Shown: one piece after another, positions 55,164-63,763 of the stretch
Layout of the letters: every line of letters starts with the position of its first letter
Position numbering within the stretch: position 1 is the stretch's first letter
Assembly (NCBI GenBank): GCA_001298555.1
Contig: LJCW01000043.1
Location: 42,271-106,270 of the forward strand
DNA: 64,000 nucleotides
Direction of reading: 5' to 3'
Source of the DNA: Actinobacteria bacterium OV450
GTDB taxonomy: Bacteria; Actinomycetota; Actinomycetes; Streptomycetales; Streptomycetaceae
Notes under the pieces: generated by a model
The model's input: the letters and a program-made list of their open reading frames with translations, nothing else
Told to the model about the DNA's origin: nothing
Database searches by the model: none
Program-made: the position numbers and the translations under genes

Positions 55164-56372
55164 TCAGAGCCGCCGCAGCCGCTCGGCGGCCTCTTCGAGG
55201 ACCTCGGTCTTCTTGCAGAAGGCCCAGCGGACCTGGGTGGCGCCGGCGGCCTGGTCGTCGTAGAACACCTGGTTGGGGATGGCGACCACGCCGCAGCGCT
55301 CGGGCAGGGCGCGGCAGAAGGCCAGGCCGTCCTTCTCGCCGAGCGGGGTGATGTCGGTGGTGATGAAGTACGTGCCCTGCGGGCGGAAGACCTGGAAGCC
55401 GGCGGCTGCGAGGCCGTCGGCGAGGATGTCGCGCTTGGCCGCCAGGTCGGCGCGGAAGCCGTCGAAGTAGGCGTCGGGGAGGTCCAGGGCCTGCGCGACG
55501 GCGTACTGGAAGGGGCCCGAGGAGACGTACGTCAGGAACTGCTTGGCGGAGCGGACGGCGGAGACCAGCTCCGGCGGGGCGGTGATCCAGCCGACCTTCC
55601 ATCCGGTGAAGGAGAACGTCTTGCCGGCCGATCCGATGGTGACGGTGCGCTCGCGCATGCCGGGCAGCGAGGCGAGCGGGACGTGGGCGCCCTCGAAGAC
55701 GAGGTGCTCGTAGACCTCGTCGGTGACCACGAGCAGGTCGCGTTCCCGTGCGAGTTCCGCGATCGCGGCGAGCTCGGCCGGGGTCAGGACCGTGCCCGTC
55801 GGGTTGTGCGGGGTGTTCAGCAGGAGCAGGCGGGTGCGCGGGGTGACCGCGGCGCGCAGTTCGTCGAGGTCGAGCGCGAACGCGGCCGGGGCGGCCGCCG
55901 GGGAGGACCCCGGGGCGCGCGGGCGCAGGGTGACCGGGACGCGGGTGGCCCCGGCCATCGCGATGCAGGCGGCGTACGAGTCGTAGTACGGCTCCAGGGC
56001 GATGACCTCGTCACCCGGTTCGAGCAGGGCCAGGAGCGAGGCGGCGATGGCCTCCGTGGCACCCGCCGTGACCAGGACCTCGGTGTCCGGATCGTAGGGC
56101 AGGCCGTAGAACCGCTGCTGGTGCCGAGCGACCGCGGCGCGCAGCTCCGGGACGCCGGGGCCCGGCGGGTACTGGTTGCCGCGACCGGACAGCACGGCGC
56201 GGGAGGCGGCCTCGGCGATCTCGGCGGGGCCGTCGGTGTCGGGGAAGCCCTGGCCGAGGTTGATCGACCCGGTGCGGGCGGCCAGGGCCGACATCTCCGC
56301 GAAGATCGTCGTCCCGAAGGAGGCGAGGCGGCGGTTCAGGAGGGGGCGGCTGCCGCCCACGGGTGCGCTCAT
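55164..56372 (-). CDS. Class I/II PLP aminotransferase (DapC/kynurenine-transaminase-like)
   Basis: 402 aa fold type I. PLP-lysine in GSAGKTFSFTGWKVGW (about 245), NTPHNPTGTVL (about 180), and an N-terminal GTTIFAEMSALAARTGSINL followed by GQGFPD. This pattern is shared by actinobacterial N-succinyldiaminopimelate aminotransferases (DapC) and by glutamine/kynurenine transaminases, so lysine or aromatic amino acid metabolism is likely but not fixed. ATG 56372. No dap gene is adjacent. Confidence 0.87.
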   Translation of the reverse strand: MSAPVGGSRPLLNRRLASFGTTIFAEMSALAARTGSINLGQGFPDTDGPAEIAEAASRAVLSGRGNQYPPGPGVPELRAAVARHQQRFYGLPYDPDTEVLVTAGATEAIAASLLALLEPGDEVIALEPYYDSYAACIAMAGATRVPVTLRPRAPGSSPAAAPAAFALDLDELRAAVTPRTRLLLLNTPHNPTGTVLTPAELAAIAELARERDLLVVTDEVYEHLVFEGAHVPLASLPGMRERTVTIGSAGKTFSFTGWKVGWITAPPELVSAVRSAKQFLTYVSSGPFQYAVAQALDLPDAYFDGFRADLAAKRDILADGLAAAGFQVFRPQGTYFITTDITPLGEKDGLAFCRALPERCGVVAIPNQVFYDDQAAGATQVRWAFCKKTEVLEEAAERLRRL

Positions 56373-56519
56373 GGGCGCAATCCTGGGGGCAACCTCTGGA
56401 CTTGCTCAAGTGTGCTTTGGCCCGGGTGGCCTGCGGGCATCCCCCCTTCACGCGGGCCACGGCCCGCTCGGGAACAGTCGGCTCTCGGGGGACCGAGGCG
56501 TTGGAGGGGGGTTGGGGTC

Positions 56520-56780
56520 ATGTCTGTTTTCGTTCTGCTGCTCGTGGTGGCGGCCGTCGCGGCCTTCGTGTTCCTGGTGGTGAAGGTGGTCCGCGCCTGG
56601 ACCGGATCCGATGCGGGTTCGGGCTCCGGCTCGGGCTCCGGCTCGTCGTGGTGGGCGGGCGGCGGCGGTTCCTCGTGCGGGAGCAGCTCCTCGTGCGGCT
56701 CTTCCTCCTCCTGTGGTTCCTCCTCGTCCTGCGGGGGCTCTTCGTCCTCCTGCGGCGGCGGGGGCTGCGGCTCCAGCTGA
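56520..56780 (+). CDS. Membrane peptide with Cys/Ser/Gly tail repeats
   Basis: 86 aa. One N-terminal membrane helix (VFVLLLVVAAVAAFVFLVV), a GSGSGS linker, then a tail of CGSSSS units repeated about five times and ending CGGGGCGSS. There are seven cysteines, regularly spaced. ATG 56520 follows a GGAGGGGGG stretch. Similar Gly/Cys tails exist on actinobacterial membrane proteins of unknown role; metal binding, disulfide crosslinking or modification are all possible. Confidence 0.7.
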   Translation: MSVFVLLLVVAAVAAFVFLVVKVVRAWTGSDAGSGSGSGSGSSWWAGGGGSSCGSSSSCGSSSSCGSSSSCGGSSSSCGGGGCGSS

Positions 56781-57155
56781 CACGGGGCAGCCGGCGCCGC
56801 GAGCGCAGGGCGCCCGGCGGAGTCAACTTCCGCCGGGCGCCCTCACGTTCGCGCTGGTGGATCCGGATGTTCCGGCTCCTGGAGGCGAAAGTTCCGGCTC
56901 TCGGGGCCGGTGTGGCGTGACGCGCGGGACGGCCGGGTTTGAACACGTGAACTGAGTAGCCCCCGGGGGGATGTAAACCCAACCAAGTTGGGTAAAAACG
57001 CTGTGAGTGCCGTGCCTTTCATGATTCCCTCGGTTGAGTAGACCAGTCCTCGGACCTCCCTGGACTTCCTTGGACCCGTGCCGGTGTCCCCCCACCCGTT
57101 GACTACCGCTGGCGGGCCCCGGCCCATCTCCCTCGCGCGTTTGCGGAGCCGACTC
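56781..57155. other. 375-bp spacer with terminator and small palindrome
   Basis: Contains the terminator at 56807-56843 and the palindrome ACCCAAC-CAA-GTTGGGT (56977-56993) followed by an A-run. No gene supported. A leader or promoter for the DUF2617 gene is probable. Confidence 0.6.
56807..56843. terminator. Hairpin terminator
   Basis: 15-bp perfect stem AGGGCGCCCGGCGGA / TCCGCCGGGCGCCCT with a 7-nt loop, 26 bp after the Cys-repeat peptide gene. Confidence 0.88.
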
Positions 57156-57698
57156 ATGCTCACGACCCTCCAGACCTCCTACACCGACACGCGTGCCGCC
57201 GATCTCGCCTGGGCACTGGGTCGGGACCGGCTGCCCGCCCTGGCCGTGCTGAACCTCGACCTGGCGGGGGCGAAGCTGGAGTTGCGCCTGCTCGGAGCCT
57301 CGCACCAGGTGCTCCTGGAGGAGGGCGCGGTGCTCTGTTCGGAGACGGTCGCCTGCATGCCCGGCAGCCGCACGCCGCTGCCGCTCGGCGTGGCGAAGCG
57401 GATGGGTGACTGGGAGTACGAGTTCGCCGCGCGGGTGGAGACCCTGTCGCAGGGCTCTTTCGCGGGGCGCGCGCAGGAACTGCTCGCGCTGGTCGCGGAT
57501 CACCCGAACGGGTTGGCCGGAACCTTTCCCGGCAGCCCGCACGCCTTCACCGCCATGCTCGCGCAGCGCCACGAGGGGCAGGTGCGCTGGCGGACCTGGC
57601 ACGCGTACCCGCAGGAAGGCCAGTTGGTGGCCACTCGTACGAGGGTCGGGGCACGGACGGGCGCATCCGCCGGAGCCCTGGAGTCCGCCGCACGGTAG
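57156..57698 (+). CDS. DUF2617 family protein
   Basis: 180 aa beginning MLTTLQTSYTDTRAADLAWA, with LRLLGASHQV, CSETVACMPG, TFPGSPHAFTAM and RWRTWHAYPQEGQLV. This is the actinobacterial DUF2617 pattern; function unknown. ATG 57156 has GGAG 8 bp upstream. Lies before a membrane-fused spermidine synthase on the same strand, an association worth noting. Confidence 0.88.
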   Translation: MLTTLQTSYTDTRAADLAWALGRDRLPALAVLNLDLAGAKLELRLLGASHQVLLEEGAVLCSETVACMPGSRTPLPLGVAKRMGDWEYEFAARVETLSQGSFAGRAQELLALVADHPNGLAGTFPGSPHAFTAMLAQRHEGQVRWRTWHAYPQEGQLVATRTRVGARTGASAGALESAAR

Positions 57699-57773
57699 GG
57701 GCGGGACAGGGCCTCGGCCCTCCGGGGGGCGCGGGCGTCGTGAGCGCCCCCGCGCGGTTACGCCATCCGGCTG

Positions 57774-57836
57774 GAACCGTACGTCACTTGCACCCATGTG
57801 GGTGACGGGATGCAAGTGGGTGGTGACGTACGGTTC
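57774..57836. promoter_or_regulatory. Nested inverted repeats immediately before the spermidine synthase gene
   Basis: Outer arms GAACCGTACGTCAC (57774-57787) and GTGACGTACGGTTC (57823-57836) are perfect. The inner arms CACTTGCA (57785-57792) and TGCAAGTG (57811-57818), and the innermost CACCCA-TG-TGGGTG (57791-57804), are also perfect. Ends 5 bp before the start codon, so it can act as operator or as a mRNA structure covering the ribosome site. Confidence 0.75.
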
Positions 57837-57841
57837 GCTGC

Positions 57842-59482
57842 ATGATCGACCGTTCCGTCCCGCGCCGGGTGCTCCCGGCTCCGGAGCCGCGGGGCGTGGC
57901 GACCCTTCCGGCCGCCCTGCCCGTACGGCCCCGGACCGGCCGACTCCTCGTGCTGGCCACCGTGTTCGTCTGTGCCGCCTGCGGGCTCGTGTACGAGCTG
58001 GAACTGCTGGCCCTCGGTTCCTACCTCATCGGGGATTCCGTCACCCAGGCGTCCGTCGTGCTGTCCGTCATGGTCTTCGCGATGGGCGTCGGGTCCCTGC
58101 TGGCCAAACGGCTCCGCAACCGGCCCGCCGTCGGGTTCGCGGCCATCGAGGCGGGCCTCGCGCTGCTCGGCGGGCTGTCGGCGATGGCGCTGTACGCGAG
58201 CTTCGCCTGGCTGGGCGGGTCGAGGCCCGCGCTCGTGGCCTTCTCCTTCGCGATCGGCGTGCTCATCGGCGCCGAGATCCCCTTGCTGATGGTCCTCATC
58301 CAGCGCATCCGCAGACAGGACGCCGGCGGCGCGGTCGCCGACCTGTTCGCCGCCGACTACGTGGGCGCCCTGGTCGGCGGGCTGGCCTTCCCGTTCCTGC
58401 TGCTGCCGGTGCTCGGCCAGCTCACCGGTGCCATGCTGACCGGCACCGTCAACGCGGTCGTCGGTGGGGGCCTCGTCCTGTGGCTGTTCCGCCGCGACCT
58501 GAGCCGGCGCTCGCGCTGGCTGCTGATCATCGCGAACGTCACCGTGCTGTCCGCCCTCGCCTGCGCGACCGTCCTCGCAGACGACTTCGAGCGGGTCGCC
58601 CGGCGAGCCGTCTACGGCGCCGAGGTCCGCGTCGCGGAGCAGACCGGCGTCCAGGAACTCGTCCTGACCGGGCCCGCCACCGGCTCCCCCCGCTCCCTCG
58701 ACCTGTTCCTCGACGGCCGGCTGCGGGTCAGCGGCTACGACGAGTACCGCTACCACGAGGCCCTCGTGCACCCCGCGATGACCGGCCCGCACAGCCGGGT
58801 CCTGGTCCTCGGCGGCGGCGACGGGCTCGCCGCCCGCGAGGTGCTGCGCTACCGCGACGTCACCTCCGTCACCGTCGTCGAACTCGACCCCGGCGTGGTC
58901 CGGCTCGCCCGCACCGACCCGATGCTCTCCGCGCTCAACGGCCGCGTGTACGAGGACCCGCGCCTCGGGGTCGTCACGCAGGACGCCTTCCGCTGGCTGC
59001 GGGGACCCGGCGGCCGGGAGGGCTTCGACGTGATCGTCTCCGACCTCCCCGACCCGGGCATCACGCCCAGCACGAAGCTGTACTCCCAGGAGTTCTACGG
59101 GCTCGCCGCGCGGGCCCTGCACCCCGGCGGCCGGATCGCCGTGCACGCCGGACCGCTGGCCACGCGCCCGCGCACGTACTGGACGGTCGAGGCCACCCTG
59201 CGCGCGGCCGGCCTGCACACCGCCCCCTACAGCGCGGGCGGGCGGCTCTCCGGCTTCGCCGCCGGCCCCGACCGCAGCCCCGGCACCGCCGAGACGCCAC
59301 CGCAGGACTGGGGCTTCGTACTGGCCGGCCGGGAACGGGTCCCCGAGCTGCGGGTGGATCCCGGCACACCGGGGCTGCGGTCGCTGTCCACCCAGTCCCT
59401 GCGCGACGCCGAGCGCGACGCCGAGCGCACCCGCGTGGCGGGCCTGCCGCCGTCGACGCTCCCGCACCCGCGGTATTCGTAG
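57842..59482 (+). CDS. Membrane-fused spermidine-synthase-like protein
   Basis: 546 aa. About seven N-terminal membrane helices (residues about 35-240, beginning [20 protein letters not shown]) are fused to a C-terminal polyamine-synthase domain. The SAM-type motif is [18 protein letters not shown] (about 320), followed by [13 protein letters not shown] and [20 protein letters not shown]. The family is widespread in actinobacteria and is annotated as spermidine synthase, although the true substrate is unproven. No ribosome site is evident; the start lies at the foot of a palindromic structure. Confidence 0.88.
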   Translation: MIDRSVPRRVLPAPEPRGVATLPAALPVRPRTGRLLVLATVFVCAACGLVYELELLALGSYLIGDSVTQASVVLSVMVFAMGVGSLLAKRLRNRPAVGFAAIEAGLALLGGLSAMALYASFAWLGGSRPALVAFSFAIGVLIGAEIPLLMVLIQRIRRQDAGGAVADLFAADYVGALVGGLAFPFLLLPVLGQLTGAMLTGTVNAVVGGGLVLWLFRRDLSRRSRWLLIIANVTVLSALACATVLADDFERVARRAVYGAEVRVAEQTGVQELVLTGPATGSPRSLDLFLDGRLRVSGYDEYRYHEALVHPAMTGPHSRVLVLGGGDGLAAREVLRYRDVTSVTVVELDPGVVRLARTDPMLSALNGRVYEDPRLGVVTQDAFRWLRGPGGREGFDVIVSDLPDPGITPSTKLYSQEFYGLAARALHPGGRIAVHAGPLATRPRTYWTVEATLRAAGLHTAPYSAGGRLSGFAAGPDRSPGTAETPPQDWGFVLAGRERVPELRVDPGTPGLRSLSTQSLRDAERDAERTRVAGLPPSTLPHPRYS

Positions 59483-59529
59483 GTGCCGCATCGGGCGCGG
59501 GAGGGTCTCCCGTCGGTAGGCTCGTCCAC

Positions 59530-60438
59530 ATGGAGCATCAGGTGTTCGTTCCGGTACCGGCAGACGACCTCCGCGCCGTGCTGCGCGACCCCGCCCGGGT
59601 GGCACGCTGCGTACCCGGGCTCCAGCAGGACGCCGACGCGGCCTCCGGGCCCGTGTCGGGCCGCCTCAAACTGCGGGTCGGCGGGAACACCGTCACCTAC
59701 CGCGGAGCCCTGACCGTCACCGAACGTGCTCCGGACCGCTTCACCGTCTCCGGAGAGGGCGCGGAGATCCGCGGCAGCGGCACCGTCAAGCTGGCCCTCG
59801 CACTGCTGCTGACCCCCGTGGACGACGGGACCCGGCTGGAGTTCACCGCCGAGGGAACCGCCGACGGGCGGGCCGCGGCCTTCCCGCCCGGGGCGACCAC
59901 GACCGCCGTCCAGCGGCTCCTGGACCGGGCCGCCGATCAGCTCGCGGCGCTGGCGGGGCCCCCGGAACCGGTGACCGACGTCATCGCCGAGGCGGAGGAG
60001 GCCGAGGAGTCAGAGGCCGGCGCGCCCGGCGCGCAGGACGGAGAGGAGGGCGAAGGCGGAGAGGACGACGGGGTCACGGAGGTCACCGCGTCCGTCTTCG
60101 ACACCGATGTGCCGCCCCCGTCCCTGGAACCCTTCATGGACGGTGACTTCGAGGGGCTCCCCGACTTCGGCCGGGTCGGCGACCTCGGCGATCTCGGCGA
60201 GATCGAGGAGTTCGGCGCGGCCGCGCAGCCCCCGGCCGAGGCCGCCCACGCCCGCCGCACCATGATCGGCCGCAGCGCCGAGGAAGTGGACCACGCACCC
60301 CCGCGCGGCCGCTACGCCCCGGTCCCGGCCCCCGGGAACGCGGGCGCCGGCGCGAACCTGCGCTGGATCGCCCCGGCCGCCGCACTGGCTCTGGCCTCGG
60401 CCGTCGTCGTCGGCCGAGCCCTGCGCCGACGCCGCTGA
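59530..60438 (+). CDS. SRPBCC (CoxG-like) protein with acidic linker and C-terminal anchor
   Basis: 302 aa. N-terminal SRPBCC/CoxG-like domain (residues about 1-140: MEHQVFVPVPADDLRAVLRD, then ARCVPGL), a strongly acidic disordered linker (about 150-240), then a C-terminal membrane helix (WIAPAAALALASAVVVG) with an Arg-rich end, i.e. tail-anchored. CoxG-like proteins help membrane recruitment of CO dehydrogenase, but none is present here. ATG 59530 has no obvious ribosome site. Confidence 0.78.
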   Translation: MEHQVFVPVPADDLRAVLRDPARVARCVPGLQQDADAASGPVSGRLKLRVGGNTVTYRGALTVTERAPDRFTVSGEGAEIRGSGTVKLALALLLTPVDDGTRLEFTAEGTADGRAAAFPPGATTTAVQRLLDRAADQLAALAGPPEPVTDVIAEAEEAEESEAGAPGAQDGEEGEGGEDDGVTEVTASVFDTDVPPPSLEPFMDGDFEGLPDFGRVGDLGDLGEIEEFGAAAQPPAEAAHARRTMIGRSAEEVDHAPPRGRYAPVPAPGNAGAGANLRWIAPAAALALASAVVVGRALRRRR

Positions 60439-60459
60439 CACCTCGTTAGAGTCGGTCGC

Positions 60460-61269
60460 ATGAGTACGCAACTGAGCGCGGCCGGCGCCGAGGTGACCAT
60501 CGACCAGGAGAACGGCTGCCGGATCGGCAGTCTGCGCATCGACGGCACCGAGCTGTTGCGCCAAGGCCCCCACTACGGCGCGTTCCCCATGGTCCCGTTC
60601 TGCGGACGCACCGCGAACGGGCGGTTCCGGGACGGGGCCGCCGTCCATCAGCTGCCGATCAACCAGCCGCCGCACGCCATCCACGGCTTCGGCCGTGACG
60701 CCCCCTGGCGCCCCGCCGGTGTCACCGACACCACGGCTGCCTTCACGTACGACCTCGCCGAGCCCTGGCCGTACCCGGGCCGGGTCACCCAGATCTTCGA
60801 GCTCGGCACCGATGCCCTGACCGTCACCATGGGCGTGGAGACGTACGGCGACTCCTTCCCGGCCCAGGCGGGCTGGCACCCGTGGTTCCGGCGCAACCTC
60901 GGCGCCGGCGGTGAGGACGTACGCCTCGACTTCGCGCCCGCCTGGCAGGAGGAGCGCGGGGACGACCACCTCCCCACGGGCAAGCGCATCGACCCGCTGC
61001 CCGGCCCCTGGGACGACTGCTTCGGCATGCCGGAAGGCGTCGAGGCCACCCTGACCTGGCCCGGTGCAGTCGAACTGAAGATCACCAGCCGGGCCGAATG
61101 GGTGGTGGTGTACGACGAGCAGCCCGAGGCGGTCTGCGTGGAGCCGCAGTCCGGCCCGCCGAACGGGCTGAACACCCTGCCGCGCCTGGTCAGCCCCGTG
61201 GACCCGCTGGAGATCTCCATGACCTGGACCTGGCGGCGGCTGTCCCAGCCGGTACCGGCGCGCAATTAA
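60460..61269 (+). CDS. Aldose 1-epimerase-like protein
   Basis: 269 aa beta-sandwich of the galactose mutarotase superfamily. Seen: VPFCGRTANGRF (Arg contact), NQPPHAIHGFGRDAPW (catalytic His context), FPAQAGWHPWFRRNL (second His) and a late Glu in AVCVEPQSGPPNG. It interconverts alpha and beta anomers of a sugar or hexose phosphate; substrate unknown. ATG 60460. It lies 21 bp after the SRPBCC gene and 10 bp before pyrE, so the three may form one transcript. Confidence 0.9.
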   Translation: MSTQLSAAGAEVTIDQENGCRIGSLRIDGTELLRQGPHYGAFPMVPFCGRTANGRFRDGAAVHQLPINQPPHAIHGFGRDAPWRPAGVTDTTAAFTYDLAEPWPYPGRVTQIFELGTDALTVTMGVETYGDSFPAQAGWHPWFRRNLGAGGEDVRLDFAPAWQEERGDDHLPTGKRIDPLPGPWDDCFGMPEGVEATLTWPGAVELKITSRAEWVVVYDEQPEAVCVEPQSGPPNGLNTLPRLVSPVDPLEISMTWTWRRLSQPVPARN

Positions 61270-61279
61270 GCTCGGGGCC

Positions 61280-61819
61280 ATGAGTGACGTGCGCCAGGCG
61301 CTTCTGCAGCAGATCAAGGACAAGGCCGTCGTGCACGGCAAGGTGACCCTCTCCTCCGGCAAGGAGGCCGACTACTACATCGACCTCCGCCGGATCACCC
61401 TGGACGGTGAGGCGGCCCCGATGGTGGGCCAGGTCATGCTCGACCTCACCGCCGAACTGGACTTCGACTGCGTCGGCGGCCTGACCCTCGGCGCCGACCC
61501 GGTCGCGACCTCGATGCTCCACGCGTCCGCCGCGCGCGGGGGCCGCCTCGACGCCTTCGTCGTCCGCAAGGCGCAGAAGGCCCACGGCATGCAGCGTCGT
61601 ATCGAGGGCACCGACGTGAAGGGCAGGCGCTGCCTGGTCGTCGAGGACACCTCGACCACCGGCGGGTCTCCGCTGACCGCCGTCGAGGCCGTCCGCGAGG
61701 CCGGCGGCGAGGTCGTCGCCGTCGCCACGATCGTGGACCGCGGGGCTGCGGACGCCATCGCCGCTGCGGGCCTGCCCTACCTCACCGGCTACCGGCTCGG
61801 CGACCTCGACCTCGCCTGA
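61280..61819 (+). CDS. pyrE: Orotate phosphoribosyltransferase
   Basis: 179 aa. Converts orotate and PRPP to OMP in pyrimidine synthesis. PRPP loop CLVVEDTSTTGGSPLTAVEA (about 115), VTLSSGKEADYYIDLRRITL near the N-terminus and FVVRKAQKAHGMQRRIEG. ATG 61280. Tight spacing to the upstream epimerase gene; other pyr genes are not in the window. Confidence 0.95.
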   Translation: MSDVRQALLQQIKDKAVVHGKVTLSSGKEADYYIDLRRITLDGEAAPMVGQVMLDLTAELDFDCVGGLTLGADPVATSMLHASAARGGRLDAFVVRKAQKAHGMQRRIEGTDVKGRRCLVVEDTSTTGGSPLTAVEAVREAGGEVVAVATIVDRGAADAIAAAGLPYLTGYRLGDLDLA

Positions 61820-61911
61820 TCTCGCATTCTGGCCGCCCGGAGAACTGGTGACTTCGGTCCCCGGGCCTCCGGGCACAGGTCCTGACCTGCCCTTTCCCCT
61901 CGACGCGGAGT

Positions 61912-61925
61912 GTTTCACGTGAAAC
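61912..61925. other. parS site 3 (ParB binding)
   Basis: Perfect GTTTCACGTGAAAC in the 225-bp spacer between pyrE and fba. Intergenic, unlike site 2. Confidence 0.94.
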
Positions 61926-62044
61926 GGTCCACTCGGCACGGGTGGAGTGCCGCGCGGAGTCTGGAAAGATGAGCCCGACGGTTACGTCGCCCCCAGGTCA
62001 GGGCCAGCAATCGCACACTCCCCGCACATCCAAGGAGCGGACAG

Positions 62045-63067
62045 ATGCCCATCGCAACCCCCGAGGTCTACAACGAGATGCTCGACCGGGCGAAGGCAGG
62101 CAAGTTTGCCTACCCGGCGATCAACGTGACCTCGACCCAGACCCTGCACGCTGCGCTGCGCGGCTTCGCGGAGGCCGAGAGCGACGGCATCATCCAGATC
62201 TCCACCGGTGGTGCGGAGTTCCTGGGTGGCCAGTACAAGAAGGACATGGTGACCGGTGCGGTCGCCCTGGCCGAGTTCGCGCACGTCGTTGCCGCGAAGT
62301 ACGACGTCACCGTCGCACTGCACACGGACCACTGCCCCAAGGACAAGCTGGACGGCTACGTCCGCCCGCTCCTCGACATCTCCGCCGAGCGCGTGGCCCG
62401 TGGTCTGAACCCGCTCTTCCAGTCGCACATGTGGGACGGCTCCGCCGAGACCCTGGCCGACAACCTGGCCATCGGGCAGGAGCTGCTCGCCAAGGCCGCC
62501 GCAGCGAAGATCATCCTCGAGGTCGAGATCACCCCGACCGGCGGCGAGGAGGACGGCGTCAGCCACGAGATCAACGACGAGCTGTACACCACCGTCGACG
62601 ACGCGATCCGCACCGCCGAGGCCCTCGGCCTGGGCGAGAAGGGCCGCTACCTGCTGGCCGCCTCCTTCGGCAACGTGCACGGCGTCTACAAGCCGGGCAA
62701 CGTCGTCCTGCGCCCCGAGCTGCTGAAGGACCTCCAGCAGGGTGTCGGCGAGAAGTACGGCAAGAGCAACCCGTTCGACTTCGTCTTCCACGGCGGCTCC
62801 GGCTCCTCCGAGCAGGAGATCGCCACCGCGCTGGAGAACGGCGTCGTGAAGATGAACCTCGACACCGACACCCAGTACGCCTTCACCCGCCCGATTGCGG
62901 ACCACATGTTCCGCAACTACGACGGTGTGCTGAAGGTCGACGGCGAGGTCGGCAAGAAGTCCACCTACGACCCGCGCACCTGGGGCAAGCTGGCCGAGGC
63001 CAGCATGGCCAAGCGCGTCACCGAGGCGTGCGCGAACCTGCGCTCGACGGGCACGAAGCTGAAGTAG
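62045..63067 (+). CDS. fba: Class II fructose-bisphosphate aldolase
   Basis: 340 aa zinc aldolase of glycolysis/gluconeogenesis. Zinc-binding VALHTDHCPKDKLDGYVRPL (about 97), EVEITPTGGEEDGV, FGNVHGVYKPGNVVL (zinc His) and FVFHGGSGSSEQEI are all present. ATG 62045 has AAGGAG 8 bp upstream. Single-gene unit with its own terminator. Confidence 0.97.
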   Translation: MPIATPEVYNEMLDRAKAGKFAYPAINVTSTQTLHAALRGFAEAESDGIIQISTGGAEFLGGQYKKDMVTGAVALAEFAHVVAAKYDVTVALHTDHCPKDKLDGYVRPLLDISAERVARGLNPLFQSHMWDGSAETLADNLAIGQELLAKAAAAKIILEVEITPTGGEEDGVSHEINDELYTTVDDAIRTAEALGLGEKGRYLLAASFGNVHGVYKPGNVVLRPELLKDLQQGVGEKYGKSNPFDFVFHGGSGSSEQEIATALENGVVKMNLDTDTQYAFTRPIADHMFRNYDGVLKVDGEVGKKSTYDPRTWGKLAEASMAKRVTEACANLRSTGTKLK

Positions 63068-63083
63068 TACCCCCTGCCACGGC

Positions 63084-63128
63084 CGAAGGGCCCGGGCGCC
63101 GTCTCGCGACGGCGGCCCGGGCCCTTCG
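63084..63128. terminator. Terminator of fba
   Basis: About 20-bp stem with one bulged base (CGAAGGGCCCGGGC... paired with ...GCCCGGGCCCTTCG), 4-nt loop, 16 bp after the fba stop. Confidence 0.88.
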
Positions 63129-63283
63129 TCGTGTCCGTCCTCGCCCCTCCGGTCGACAGCTCCGGGAGGGTGGGTGAGCATGGATGGGCGGTCGCCTTTC
63201 GGCCCTCGGACACCGCCGTGACGGTGAGCGCCGTCAGCTCCGCGGCCCGCACTTCCTGGCTTCTCCCTGATGGGAGCACCTTC

Positions 63284-63697
63284 ATGCATCTGCACATCCG
63301 ACGCGCAGTGGTTGCGCTGTCCGCGTTTCCGCTCGTCCTGTCCGGCGCGATCGTCCTGGCGCCGGCCGCCGGTGCGGCACCTGCTGCGAGCTGCACGGTC
63401 ACACCCTCGGCGGACGGGACGTCGGTCACCATCTCCGGCGAGGGCTTCACGGCCCCCCGTAACCTCAACGACGGCGAGAGCACCGAGCGCCTGAACGTCG
63501 ACAGCACCGGGCACTTCCTGTTGAAGCGCTTCCAGAAGAACGTCGACTACACCGTTCTCGCGGTCAACGAGGACCAGCCCTTCGTCTTCGTCAACTGCAA
63601 GCGCGTCAGCGCGCCGAGCACCACGTCGCCGAGCCCCCAGACGCCGAAGCCCCAGACACCCACCCACACGCCCAGTCACCGCCCCCACCGCAGGTGA
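63284..63697 (+). CDS. Small secreted protein with Pro/Thr tail
   Basis: 137 aa. Signal peptide (VVALSAFPLVLSGAIVLAPA, cleavage near AGAAPA), a compact beta-rich domain with two cysteines (SCTVTPSADG and VNCKRV, likely a disulfide), and a Pro/Thr/His-rich tail. ATG 63284 has GGGAG 7 bp upstream. No family recognised. Confidence 0.75.
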   Translation: MHLHIRRAVVALSAFPLVLSGAIVLAPAAGAAPAASCTVTPSADGTSVTISGEGFTAPRNLNDGESTERLNVDSTGHFLLKRFQKNVDYTVLAVNEDQPFVFVNCKRVSAPSTTSPSPQTPKPQTPTHTPSHRPHRR

Positions 63698-63718
63698 CGG
63701 CGGGCGCGCCACGGCCCC

Positions 63719-63754
63719 GGCCGGGGCCGGGACCACCGGATCCCGGCCCCGGCC
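63719..63754. terminator. Hairpin terminator
   Basis: 14-bp perfect stem GGCCGGGGCCGGGA / TCCCGGCCCCGGCC, 8-nt loop, just after the small secreted-protein gene. Confidence 0.85.
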
Positions 63755-63763
63755 GTGGCGTGG

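Noticed and set aside
56941..56955. CACGTG-centred site near 56945 as a fourth parS
   Set aside because: Reads TTTGAACACGTGAACTG, too many changes from the 14-bp consensus.
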